Assembly (NCBI GenBank): GCA_023414875.1
Contig: JAEZMV010000009.1
Coordinates: 123,039-187,038 of the forward strand
Length of the DNA stretch: 64,000 nt
Source: Bacillota bacterium
Lineage (GTDB): Bacteria; Bacillota; Clostridia; Lachnospirales; Lachnospiraceae
Direction: 5' to 3'
Positions 8,860-17,553 of the stretch are shown here, in pieces. The number at the start of each line of letters is the position of its first letter. The first letter of the stretch is position 1. The translations under genes were made by a program, and so were the position numbers. Below the pieces are notes generated by a model. The model had not been told where the DNA came from and made no database searches. It saw only the letters and a program-made list of their open reading frames with translations.

Positions 8860-10068
8860 ATGGATGGAATGAAAGCAATTGTTAAAATAAAAAAAGGTGA
8901 AGGAAGAAGTCTGAAAAGTGGGGGACTTTGGATCTATGACAATGAAATTGATACAATCACCGGGAGCTATGAAGATGGAGACCTGGTTCAGGTGCATGAC
9001 TTTGATGATTATTACCTGGGTTGTGGATTTATTAATACAAAATCAAAAATAACGGTGCGTATCCTGTCAAGAATTAAGGGACAGGAGATTGATCATGAGT
9101 TCCTTACCATGCGTGTAAAAGCGGCCTGGGAATACCGTAAAACAACGGTGGATACGGACAGCTGCCGCATTATCTTTGGGGAAGCGGATTTCTTACCGGG
9201 ATTAGTGATTGATAAATTCTCGGATATTTTAGTGGTACAATCACTTGCACTCGGAATTGACCGAATGAAAATAGAAATTATTGATATATTAAAGGAGTTT
9301 CTTGCGAAAGATGGGCATCCGATCCGTGGCGTCTATGAGCGAAGCGATGCCAAAGTCCGTACGAACGAAGGAATGGAGCGGACGAAGGGCTTTATAGGTG
9401 AACCCTTTGATACGAAGGTAGAAATTATAGAAAACGGCGTGAAGTACATCGTCGATGTCGCGGAAGGCCAGAAAACAGGATTTTTCCTGGATCAGAAGTA
9501 CAACCGGGCGGCGGTAGCAAAGCTTTGTAATGGTGCAAGGGTACTAGACTGCTTTACCCATACAGGCTCCTTTGCACTTAATGCCGGTAGAGGTGGCGCA
9601 AGGGAAGTAATCGGAGTTGATGCTTCTGAATTGGGTGTCGCTCAAGCAACTGAAAATGCAGCACTGAATGGTCTATCTGATACCGTTAAGTTCCTGGCTG
9701 CGGATGTGTTTGATCTGTTGCCGGAATATGAAAAGAGCGGGGAAGTATTTGATGTAGTTATTCTGGATCCTCCCGCCTTTACAAAATCAAAAAACTCGGT
9801 GAAGAATGCAATCAAGGGTTATCGCGAGATTAATCTACGAGCTATGAAGCTGGTTAAGGACGGTGGGTACCTGGCAACCTGCTCCTGTTCACACTTTATG
9901 ACTCCGGATTTATTTGCCGAGACAATTGGACAGGCTGCCAAGAACGTAAAAAAACGAATTCGTCAGGTGGAATACCGTACGCAGGCTCCTGACCATCCAA
10001 TTCTTTGGGCAGCCGATGAATCTTATTATTTAAAATTTTTTATTTTTCAAGTAATGAATGAAAAATAA
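8860..10068 (+). CDS. RlmI/YwbD-like rRNA cytosine-C5 methyltransferase
   Basis: 402 residues; the ATG at 8860 follows GGAGGAATAG. An N-terminal PUA domain (about 1-80) is joined to an EEHEE-type linker and a Rossmann methyltransferase. SAM motif I is VLDCFTHTGSFALNAG, motif IV is VVILDPPAFTKSK, and the later LATCSCSHFM carries the cysteine expected of an m5C enzyme. E. coli RlmI methylates C1962 of 23S rRNA; the same substrate is likely but inferred. The stop overlaps the longest possible folC frame, and folC probably begins 20 bases downstream in the same transcript. Confidence 0.88.
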   Translation: MDGMKAIVKIKKGEGRSLKSGGLWIYDNEIDTITGSYEDGDLVQVHDFDDYYLGCGFINTKSKITVRILSRIKGQEIDHEFLTMRVKAAWEYRKTTVDTDSCRIIFGEADFLPGLVIDKFSDILVVQSLALGIDRMKIEIIDILKEFLAKDGHPIRGVYERSDAKVRTNEGMERTKGFIGEPFDTKVEIIENGVKYIVDVAEGQKTGFFLDQKYNRAAVAKLCNGARVLDCFTHTGSFALNAGRGGAREVIGVDASELGVAQATENAALNGLSDTVKFLAADVFDLLPEYEKSGEVFDVVILDPPAFTKSKNSVKNAIKGYREINLRAMKLVKDGGYLATCSCSHFMTPDLFAETIGQAAKNVKKRIRQVEYRTQAPDHPILWAADESYYLKFFIFQVMNEK

Positions 10069-10087
10069 CTTAGATGGAGTAAAGGAT

Positions 10088-11554
10088 ATGACATATAAAG
10101 AAGCAAGAGAATTTATAGATCAATCAAACCAGTATGGAAGTAAGCTTGGCTTAGAAACAGTATCAGAGCTTTTGAATAGGCTTGGAAACCCACAGGATCA
10201 GCTAAAGGTGATACATGTTGCCGGTACCAATGGCAAGGGCTCTACCTCAGCAATGATTTCCTCTGTCTTAGCCTCGGAAGGATACCTGGTTGGAAGGTAT
10301 ATTTCACCTGCGGTATTTTCCTACCGGGAGAGGATTCAGATATCGAAGGCCTCAGGGATTTCATCTGTCAATATTATTCCGAATTATGAAGTCTCCCAAA
10401 GCAAAGGTGATTATGAAGCTTTTCAAAACAAAGGTGATTATGAAGACCCTCTAAGAACAGATGATTATAAAGCTCCAAATACAGTTAGTTATGGTGCCAC
10501 GGGGTATACTGAGATAATCACGGATTATATCACCGAACAAGGTGTTTGTGATACGATAAAGATAATCAAATCAGTTTGTGAAACCATGGTCAGGGATGGT
10601 TTACACCATCCAACCTCCTTTGAGATAGAGACAGCGATGGCTTTATTGTATTTGTTCTGGGAAAAGGTAGACTTTGCAATTATCGAAGTTGGACTCGGAG
10701 GCAGACTGGATGCTACCAATGTATTCAGAAAACCAATCTGCTGTGTCATTACTTCGATCAGTATGGACCATATGCAATATCTGGGAGATACCCTGGAGCA
10801 GATAGCAAGAGAAAAGGCTGGTATTATTAAACCGGGTTCACCAGTGATTACCGGGAACAAGAACCCGGAAATACGAAAGGTGATTGCACAGACCTGTATA
10901 GAAATGGGAGCGGAGCTGACGCTTTCAGAGGAAGAAGCAAAGGATATCATCTATTCTCCCGAAGGAACGACATTTTTATATCAGGGAGAGAAATATATAC
11001 TCCGGCTATTAGGTAAATATCAGATAAATAATGCGATTTTAGCAATTCTCACAGTAAATGTAATGCAAAAACTTGGTTATGCCCTCAGTAATCAATCGAT
11101 AATAAATGGACTCTATCAAGCCAGATGGTGCGGCCGATTTGAGATGCTTGCCAGAGCTCCTTATTTCATAATCGATGGAGCACATAATGAGGATGCGGCT
11201 ATAAAGCTAAAGGAATCACTTGAATTATATTTTTCAGATCGTAGAAAGATATTTATCCTGGGAGTTTTAGCAGATAAAGATTATAGAAGTATATTAAGAA
11301 TTACAGCTCCACTTGCGGAGACTATTATAACCATAACACCGGATAATAGTAGAGCCTTAGCCTCTTCGCAGCTGGCCAAAGTGGCTAAGGAGTATTTTTT
11401 GGCAAATGTATTTGATGCCAGTACTGTTACAAGGGCTGTTGAATATGCGTATGAAATAGCGGGTAAGGAAGATGTCATTATAGCGTTTGGTTCGTTATCG
11501 TATCTCGGCGAAATAACGAAACATATTAATCCGCATCCAGGTTTGGAGGATTAA
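10088..11554 (+). CDS. folC: Folylpolyglutamate / dihydrofolate synthase
   Basis: About 488 residues from the ATG at 10088, nine bases after GGAG. The P-loop HVAGTNGKGSTSAM, the SPAVFSYRERIQI strand, EVGLGGRLDATNV and ITSISMDHMQYLG define the Mur-ligase-like ATPase of FolC, with the C-terminal domain (DGAHNEDAA onward) after residue 350. It adds glutamates to folates, and may also make dihydrofolate from dihydropteroate. Residues about 92-125 hold an acidic insertion in which KGDYE occurs twice (16-base direct repeat); most homologues lack this. The 3' end overlaps the convergent gene by 29 bases. Confidence 0.9.
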   Translation: MTYKEAREFIDQSNQYGSKLGLETVSELLNRLGNPQDQLKVIHVAGTNGKGSTSAMISSVLASEGYLVGRYISPAVFSYRERIQISKASGISSVNIIPNYEVSQSKGDYEAFQNKGDYEDPLRTDDYKAPNTVSYGATGYTEIITDYITEQGVCDTIKIIKSVCETMVRDGLHHPTSFEIETAMALLYLFWEKVDFAIIEVGLGGRLDATNVFRKPICCVITSISMDHMQYLGDTLEQIAREKAGIIKPGSPVITGNKNPEIRKVIAQTCIEMGAELTLSEEEAKDIIYSPEGTTFLYQGEKYILRLLGKYQINNAILAILTVNVMQKLGYALSNQSIINGLYQARWCGRFEMLARAPYFIIDGAHNEDAAIKLKESLELYFSDRRKIFILGVLADKDYRSILRITAPLAETIITITPDNSRALASSQLAKVAKEYFLANVFDASTVTRAVEYAYEIAGKEDVIIAFGSLSYLGEITKHINPHPGLED

Positions 11555-12557
11555 AGATATTGACATCAGCAATGCCGTCAGCTGTTACGATATATGTTTT
11601 TGTATCATCAAAATCCTTAAAGAAAACATAGTTTTCGGTTACATTAATTTGTTTATAATTACCTTCCAATAGAGTTTCAGATTTCATGGTTTCCAGATTT
11701 ATTCTGCATATTCGGTTATTCTTAGTATTATCTACCTGGTAATACAGATATTTACCGGAGTTTGTGATATTGTAGGTGGAGCATTGTTCATCAACAAGTA
11801 ACGTGGGATCTGAACCATTCTGTTTCATGCGGTAAATCTTATAACCATCAGCGATATCTATGTAGTAAATATATTCTCCCATAAAGATTGGGTAGGCATA
11901 AACTCCGGAAAAAATGGAATGTTCCGTGAAACTGGATAAATCCATAGCCTTAATATCGCGGTCATCGGAAAAACCGGTATAATAAATTGTATTATCTATA
12001 ACAGCAGCAGGTATTACGGCATCCTTAACAAGAAGTCGTTCCTTCTTACCATCTATTTGGTAACGATGCAGATACAAGCCGATTTCTACATCATAACGCT
12101 GAAAATAGATATAATTACCCTTCAGGATAAGATAGGCACCCGGATTCCCGGTAAAGGCCTTTAAATCCATTCCGTTTTGACGAATTCGATACACACCGGA
12201 ATTATTAAAGTGCATAAAACCATTTTTAATATTTTCCTTGGTACTATTTGCACGTACATAGTAGACATAATTATCATCTACGTTAATATATACAGCTTTA
12301 TCGCTGTGTACTTTTTTAAAACCGGTGCAATCCGATTTCATTACATAGAGACTGCCGTCGGCGTTATCATTACTGAAGAAAACTCTGCCATCCTGCTCAC
12401 AAAAAAGTCCCCCGTTATATATGTTTCCAGCAGTATTTCCGATTTCATCTTCGTCATTAAAATAGGTCCGGCCTTGTGTATATATAAATACTCCGAAAAG
12501 TATTGCTAAAGTTGCAACGACTAAAAAGATGAGGATACGTTTTACAGTTGACAGCAT
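11526..12557 (-). CDS. DUF5050-type surface protein with propeller-like repeats
   Basis: 343 residues from the start at 12557, which follows GGAGGTATTT. An ATG at 12569 sits within that ribosome site and is unlikely. A membrane anchor (about residues 5-28) is followed by repeated strands of the form YIYFQRYD, YYTGFSDD, YIYYIDIADGYKIYRM and KYLYYQVD, typical of DUF5050/beta-propeller-like wall proteins. The function is unknown; an extracellular binding or sensing role is a guess. It is convergent with folC and shares its last 29 bases. Confidence 0.78.
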   Translation of the reverse strand: MLSTVKRILIFLVVATLAILFGVFIYTQGRTYFNDEDEIGNTAGNIYNGGLFCEQDGRVFFSNDNADGSLYVMKSDCTGFKKVHSDKAVYINVDDNYVYYVRANSTKENIKNGFMHFNNSGVYRIRQNGMDLKAFTGNPGAYLILKGNYIYFQRYDVEIGLYLHRYQIDGKKERLLVKDAVIPAAVIDNTIYYTGFSDDRDIKAMDLSSFTEHSIFSGVYAYPIFMGEYIYYIDIADGYKIYRMKQNGSDPTLLVDEQCSTYNITNSGKYLYYQVDNTKNNRICRINLETMKSETLLEGNYKQINVTENYVFFKDFDDTKTYIVTADGIADVNIFNPPNLDAD

Positions 12558-12749
12558 AAATACCTCCATAAATTTAAGCTTTCGTACATAAATATATAAA
12601 TTACAATGTTATCATTTATTATATATCTAAGGTTTATATTATGCAATAAGCAGTTAAGCTCACGATTAGTTACTTGTTGCATCCGATTCGTTATAATAGT
12701 ATAATAAGTCAAATGATTTGGAAAAATAGAAGTTACATGGAGGATTAGG

Positions 12750-13886
12750 ATGATAGATTTACAGGAAAGCAGAAGAAAAATCGATGAAGTTGATCGTAAG
12801 ATGGTTGAGTTATTTGAAACCCGTATGAAGCTGGCGATGGATATTGCTGATTATAAACGAAGTGTTGGTAAACCGATCTATGATGCAGCCAGGGAAGAAG
12901 AGAAGCTAGCCACACTGAATGCTTTAACTGATGACGAATTCAATAAACGTGCTATTTCTGATTTGTTCAAACAAATAATGTCCATGAGTCGTAGACTTCA
13001 GTATATGTTATTAGATAACCCGGAAAGTCTGGGATTATCGGTGATTGACACAATTACTACGGATAAAACTACGAGAGTGGCCTTCTATGGGGAACAAGGG
13101 TCATATACGGAACAAGCGATGATAGAATTCTTCAAATCAGAAGTAACCGGTATTCCGATGGCAACCTTTGGCGAGATTATGCAAACCATTAAAGACGGAA
13201 AAGCAGATTATGGAGTACTTCCGATTGAGAATTCCTCTACGGGAACGTTATCCGATATCTTTGATTTGTTGGCAGAGTATGACAATGTTATTTTAGGTGA
13301 GCATCTGGTAAAGATAGAACATAACTTATGGGGATTACCGGGTGCAAAGCTATCGGACATAAAAAAAGTCTATTCTCATCGTCAGGGGCTTCTGCAGTGT
13401 TCAGGATTTTTAAAGAAGCATGAAGTGATTGAGCAAATTGATGGGGGCAGTACCTCGGGTTGCGCAAGACGCATTCTAGAAGAGCAGGATATTACTCAGG
13501 CAGCAATCGCAAGTAGGAGAGCCGGAGAATGCAACGGTCTTAATCTCTTGGAAGCATCTATTCATAATGAGGATCATAATACCACCAGATTTATCATAAT
13601 CTCTAATAGAAAAATATATTTAAAAGGAGCAGAACGTACAAGCATCTGCTTTGCGCTGCCACATAGAAGTGGTTCCTTATACCATATGATATCTCATTTT
13701 ATTTATAATAATATAAATATGACAAAGATAGAATCAAGACCTATTACTGGAAAAGCATTTGCATATCGGTTCTTTGTAGATATCGAGGGAGGTCTTGATA
13801 ACCCAGCTGTAAAAAATGCGCTTCATTGTATTAAGGAAGAGGCTATTGAGATGAAAATATTAGGATGTTATATTCCGGTTCACTAA
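12750..13886 (+). CDS. pheA: Bifunctional chorismate mutase / prephenate dehydratase
   Basis: 378 residues, start after GGAGGATTAGG. Residues 1-85 are an AroQ chorismate mutase (SRRKIDEVDRKMVELFETRM). Residues about 108-285 are prephenate dehydratase, with FYGEQGSYTEQA, PIENSSTGT and the substrate motif HNTTRF. Residues 290-378 are an ACT domain with the ESRP motif that binds phenylalanine. Together they convert chorismate to phenylpyruvate with feedback control by phenylalanine. The gene stands alone with an AT-rich promoter region containing TATAAT-like boxes; no T-box or leader peptide was recognised. Confidence 0.95.
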   Translation: MIDLQESRRKIDEVDRKMVELFETRMKLAMDIADYKRSVGKPIYDAAREEEKLATLNALTDDEFNKRAISDLFKQIMSMSRRLQYMLLDNPESLGLSVIDTITTDKTTRVAFYGEQGSYTEQAMIEFFKSEVTGIPMATFGEIMQTIKDGKADYGVLPIENSSTGTLSDIFDLLAEYDNVILGEHLVKIEHNLWGLPGAKLSDIKKVYSHRQGLLQCSGFLKKHEVIEQIDGGSTSGCARRILEEQDITQAAIASRRAGECNGLNLLEASIHNEDHNTTRFIIISNRKIYLKGAERTSICFALPHRSGSLYHMISHFIYNNINMTKIESRPITGKAFAYRFFVDIEGGLDNPAVKNALHCIKEEAIEMKILGCYIPVH

Positions 13887-14017
13887 TCTTCACCAATTTT
13901 TCAAAATCTAATCACAAAGTAAACATAATTAATTGTTAGACTGTTCTTATCAAAAGAAATGATTTGAAAAATCCAAGGAAGAAATGACATGGATTACATT
14001 TTGAAAGGAGAGTTTTT

Positions 14018-15619
14018 ATGAATAATGAGCATAACAGCCAACCAGGTGAATATACCAACAACAGTGAGAATCTAAATAATAGTGTAAATACTAACAATAC
14101 CGTAGATGTCAACAATACTGTGGATGTCAATAATACTGAGGATGTCATCAATAGTTCTGATGTTATTAATACCGTAGATGCTAATAACAATAACAATCCA
14201 TATGATGCTACAAATCCGAGCTATAGGGTAGCTTCTAACAACAGCATGAATCAGAATATACAGATGTTATCAAATGACTACAACAATCAATATAATAATG
14301 AGAATGAAAATGTATCCTTCTATGGGGACACAAATAATTCGTATCAAAATTATAGTCCATATACGTCGACTCCTACACCTCAAATTACGAAGGAAAAGAA
14401 ACCAAAAAAGAAGTCTGGATTTTTAGGGGTATTGAAGTTTACAGCGGTTGCTATAGTATTTGGTCTTATCGCAGGAGTAGCTTTTCAAGGTTATTATTTC
14501 CTTACAAAGCCTGAGACTGAAACGTCAAGAGAAACTGAGGATAGTGATGAAAATCTTCAGTTAACAGAGAATACAGATAAGACCAATAATGGAGATACAA
14601 TTGTTCCGGCAATTATTTCAGCAGATAAGGTTGTAACCGATGTTTCTGATGTTGTAGAAAAGGTTATGCCTTCCATTGTTGCAATTAATGCATCAGGTAC
14701 AGCTACTAATTATGATTTTTTTAATAGAAGATATACTGAACCGATACAGGGAAGTGGTTCCGGTTTTATAATCGGGCAGAACGATACAAAAATACTGATT
14801 GTTACGAATAATCACGTTATCCAAGGATCAGAAAAAAGAGAAGTAGTATTTGAAGATGGTACAACTGCTTCCGCAGAGATTAAAGGTGCGGATGCCAAAG
14901 CGGATTTAGCAGTAATATCAGTTGATATTAAAGATTTGTCAAAGGAAACCTTAGATACGATTAAGGTGGCAACACTGGGTAATTCGGATGAGATCAAGGC
15001 TGGACAAATGGTGATAGCCATCGGTAATGCGTTAGGTTACGGTCAATCAGTAACGGTTGGATATGTCAGTGCAGTTAACAGAGAAGTATTCCTTGAAGAT
15101 CAAACCATGACATTATTACAAACGGATGCTGCAATCAACCCCGGTAACAGTGGTGGAGCCTTAATTAATACAGAAGGTCAGGTTGTCGGAATTAATTCTG
15201 TAAAGTATTCTTCCGAAGAGGTTGAAGGTATGGGTTATGCAATACCAATTACAAATGCATTACCGATGATTAAGGAATTAATGAACCGTGAATTGATTGC
15301 GGAAGGCGAGAAGGGATATCTGGGAATAAATATTTCCACAGCGCAGGATGTGACAAAGGAAAATGCAGAGCTTTTTAATATGCCAATTGGTGTATATATT
15401 AACGATGTTGTCTCGGATTCTCCTGCGGAAGCAGCTGGACTAAAACAGGGTAATATCATTACCGGAGTAGATGATGTCAAGATTGAGACAATTGAAGATC
15501 TGAAAAATTCTTTGGGATATAAGAAAGAAGGTCAGGAAATCAATCTTAAGATTCAAGTGAAGGAAGATGGTGTCTATGTTGAAAAAACCCTACAGGTAAC
15601 TCTCGGTGGACGTAATTAA
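14018..15619 (+). CDS. HtrA/DegP-like membrane-anchored serine protease with PDZ domain
   Basis: 533 residues, start eight bases after AAAGGAGAG. The first 125 residues are a cytoplasmic low-complexity Asn/Asp/Thr tract with repeated NNTVDV units. A transmembrane helix (about 134-158) follows. The protease domain shows the triad: His in TNNHVIQG (near 266), Asp in ADLAVIS (near 297), Ser in NPGNSGGAL (near 378). One PDZ domain (about 435-525, GYLGINIS to PAEAAGLKQGNII) ends the protein. It should degrade or refold misfolded exported proteins. The repeat-rich N-tail is longer than usual and probably disordered. Confidence 0.92.
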   Translation: MNNEHNSQPGEYTNNSENLNNSVNTNNTVDVNNTVDVNNTEDVINSSDVINTVDANNNNNPYDATNPSYRVASNNSMNQNIQMLSNDYNNQYNNENENVSFYGDTNNSYQNYSPYTSTPTPQITKEKKPKKKSGFLGVLKFTAVAIVFGLIAGVAFQGYYFLTKPETETSRETEDSDENLQLTENTDKTNNGDTIVPAIISADKVVTDVSDVVEKVMPSIVAINASGTATNYDFFNRRYTEPIQGSGSGFIIGQNDTKILIVTNNHVIQGSEKREVVFEDGTTASAEIKGADAKADLAVISVDIKDLSKETLDTIKVATLGNSDEIKAGQMVIAIGNALGYGQSVTVGYVSAVNREVFLEDQTMTLLQTDAAINPGNSGGALINTEGQVVGINSVKYSSEEVEGMGYAIPITNALPMIKELMNRELIAEGEKGYLGINISTAQDVTKENAELFNMPIGVYINDVVSDSPAEAAGLKQGNIITGVDDVKIETIEDLKNSLGYKKEGQEINLKIQVKEDGVYVEKTLQVTLGGRN

Positions 15620-15670
15620 CCTTATTTCTTAGGATATTAATTTTATCATTTAAAATATTGAGCGACTTAA

Positions 15671-15706
15671 GTGTTTTGGAAGATGATTCTTCCAAAACAC
15701 TTTTTT
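15671..15706 (+). terminator. Terminator of the HtrA-like gene
   Basis: Perfect 12-bp stem GTGTTTTGGAAG / CTTCCAAAACAC with a six-base loop, followed by six T. Confidence 0.92.
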
Positions 15707-15841
15707 ATGGTGCGGCCGGCGGGCGCACGTTTATATAATTCCTCCTATCAAATAAAAGTTTATGGATAAAAAAGAAGATACAAGCACAATTCGGGTTCTT
15801 CATAGATATATTATACAGTAATATATTCTCTGGAGGGATTT

Positions 15842-16834
15842 ATGAAGAAGAAATTGATATGTGTACTGGCTATAATTGCTATGATGGCAACTATGTTTAC
15901 AGGCTGTAAGGGCAGTGGAGGTTTAACGAAAATCACGTTAAACGAAGTAGCACATTCTATATTCTATGCTCCAATGTACGTGGCAATTGAAAAGGGTTAC
16001 TTTAAGGATGAAGGACTTAAGGTTAACTTAGTGAATGGTTTGGGTGCTGATAAAACCATGACTGCGGTATTGTCAGGAGATTGTGATATCGGCTTTATGG
16101 GAGCAGAAGCAACAGTCTATGTATATAACGAAGGTGCAGAGGACTATGTCGTAAACTTTGCCCAGTTAACACAAAGAGCAGGCAATTTCTTGGTTTCCAG
16201 AGATAAGGACGAAGTATTTTCCTGGGATAATATTAAGGGAAAAACAGTAATTGGCGGAAGACCGGGTGGTATGCCACAGATGGTATTTGAATATATCTTA
16301 AAAAAGCAGGGCATCGATCCGAAGACAGATTTAACAATTATTCAAAATATCGATTTTGGCTTGACCTCACAAGCATTCTCTTCCGGTCAGGCAGATTATA
16401 CAATAGAATTTGAACCGGCGGCAACTGCACTGGAGTTAGAGGGAGTTGGTAAAGTAGTGGCGTCCCTCGGTGTTGAGAGCGGTAAGGTTCCTTATACTGC
16501 ATTTTCTGCGAAAAAGAGCTATATTGAGAAACATAAAGAAGAGATTCAGGGATTCACCAATGCGATTCAAAAGGGTCTGGATTATGTATCAACCCATACC
16601 CCGGAAGAAATAGCTGGAGTAATCCAACCTCAATTTAAAGAAACAGACAGAGAGAAGCTGACTATGATTGTAACCAGATATTATGAACAAGACACCTGGA
16701 AGGATAATCTGGTATTTGAGGAAGAAAGTTTGAACCTGTTGCAGGATATTCTGGATGAAGCAGGAGAATTATCCGACCGTGTACCTTATGAAGAGATAGT
16801 TACAACAGAGTTTGCCGAAAAAGCGAATAAATAA
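15842..16834 (+). CDS. NMT1/SsuA-like solute-binding lipoprotein
   Basis: 330 residues, start after CTGGAGGGATTT. The N-terminus is a lipoprotein signal with lipobox MFTGC. The mature part has the NMT1/THI5-like type 2 periplasmic fold: NEVAHSIFYAPMYVAIEKGYFKDEGL and GADKTMTAVLSGDCDIGF. Relatives bind pyrimidine thiamine precursors, sulfonates or taurine. No permease or ATPase is adjacent and no TPP riboswitch precedes it, so it probably works with a transporter encoded elsewhere and its ligand is undetermined. Confidence 0.85.
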   Translation: MKKKLICVLAIIAMMATMFTGCKGSGGLTKITLNEVAHSIFYAPMYVAIEKGYFKDEGLKVNLVNGLGADKTMTAVLSGDCDIGFMGAEATVYVYNEGAEDYVVNFAQLTQRAGNFLVSRDKDEVFSWDNIKGKTVIGGRPGGMPQMVFEYILKKQGIDPKTDLTIIQNIDFGLTSQAFSSGQADYTIEFEPAATALELEGVGKVVASLGVESGKVPYTAFSAKKSYIEKHKEEIQGFTNAIQKGLDYVSTHTPEEIAGVIQPQFKETDREKLTMIVTRYYEQDTWKDNLVFEEESLNLLQDILDEAGELSDRVPYEEIVTTEFAEKANK

Positions 16835-16880
16835 AGACCGGTGCCTTCAAAAACTAGAATATTTATCACCTTAATAAAAA

Positions 16881-16964
16881 AATAGCGTGAGAATTATTAA
16901 TCCATAAGGAGACCGTTAGTAAACGAGTGAGACGTGTCAATGTTGGATATATTCCCACGCTATT
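16881..16964. repeat. Inverted repeat with 58-base loop
   Basis: AATAGCGTGAGAA (16881-16893) and TTCCCACGCTATT (16952-16964) pair over 13 bases with one mismatch. It lies between the lipoprotein stop and the next terminator and lacks a T run. It could be a small RNA or a mobile-repeat relic. Confidence 0.45.
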
Positions 16965-16997
16965 CTTATAAAATATTAGATGATAAACATATACCTT

Positions 16998-17035
16998 AAA
17001 AAGGGTCCCGCACTTTTTAGTGCGACACCCTTTTT
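16998..17035. terminator. Bidirectional terminator
   Basis: AAAAAGGGT and ACCCTTTTT flank an inner GCACT/AGTGC stem. It separates the lipoprotein gene from the convergent small membrane protein gene. Confidence 0.88.
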
Positions 17036-17043
17036 ATCGTAAT

Positions 17044-17310
17044 TTATAGTTCGGAAGCACTTGAGGATTGCTCATCCCCAGATAAATCGGTGTCCTCCTC
17101 ATAATCATCAAAATCATCATCGAAATCCTCAAGGTAATCCGGATTCATATATCTGTATACAGCATAAGCGATTGCTGCTACAGCTGCAACAGCCCCGATG
17201 ATTGCAAGTACACACATGATGGTATGTCTTCTTTTTTCCGCCGGATCTTTTCGGTGAAGTAATTCGCCTAATTTCATTGCATTTAAGAACTCATCGATTT
17301 TATTTCCCAT
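17044..17310 (-). CDS. Small single-pass membrane protein with acidic tail
   Basis: 88 residues from the start at 17310, preceded by AAGGGAAG; the longer frame from 17358 has no ribosome site. Residues about 1-35 are a charged cytoplasmic segment, followed by an alanine-rich transmembrane helix (IMCVLAIIGAVAAVAAIAYA) and a strongly acidic tail of Asp/Glu. Similar small proteins occur in clostridia without an assigned function. It lies behind pcrA on the same strand but about 240 bases away, so probably has its own promoter. Confidence 0.65.
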   Translation of the reverse strand: MGNKIDEFLNAMKLGELLHRKDPAEKRRHTIMCVLAIIGAVAAVAAIAYAVYRYMNPDYLEDFDDDFDDYEEDTDLSGDEQSSSASEL

Positions 17311-17553
17311 GATAACACTTCCCTTCTTATATTTTGATAACTGAATTTCTATCTTCACATCATCATAGACTGTATTATTTTCATCGGCTATGCTGATTAT
17401 GTGAATAACAGGGGAATTACTTTTTTCCTTCGCCTGCAGGCAGAATTCAGCTTTTTAATTGCCATATATAGTATATCACAATCGATTATTTTTTACTATG
17501 ATATTTAAAATTTAAATTAAAATAATGAAATAATATAAATAGTAGCAATACAA

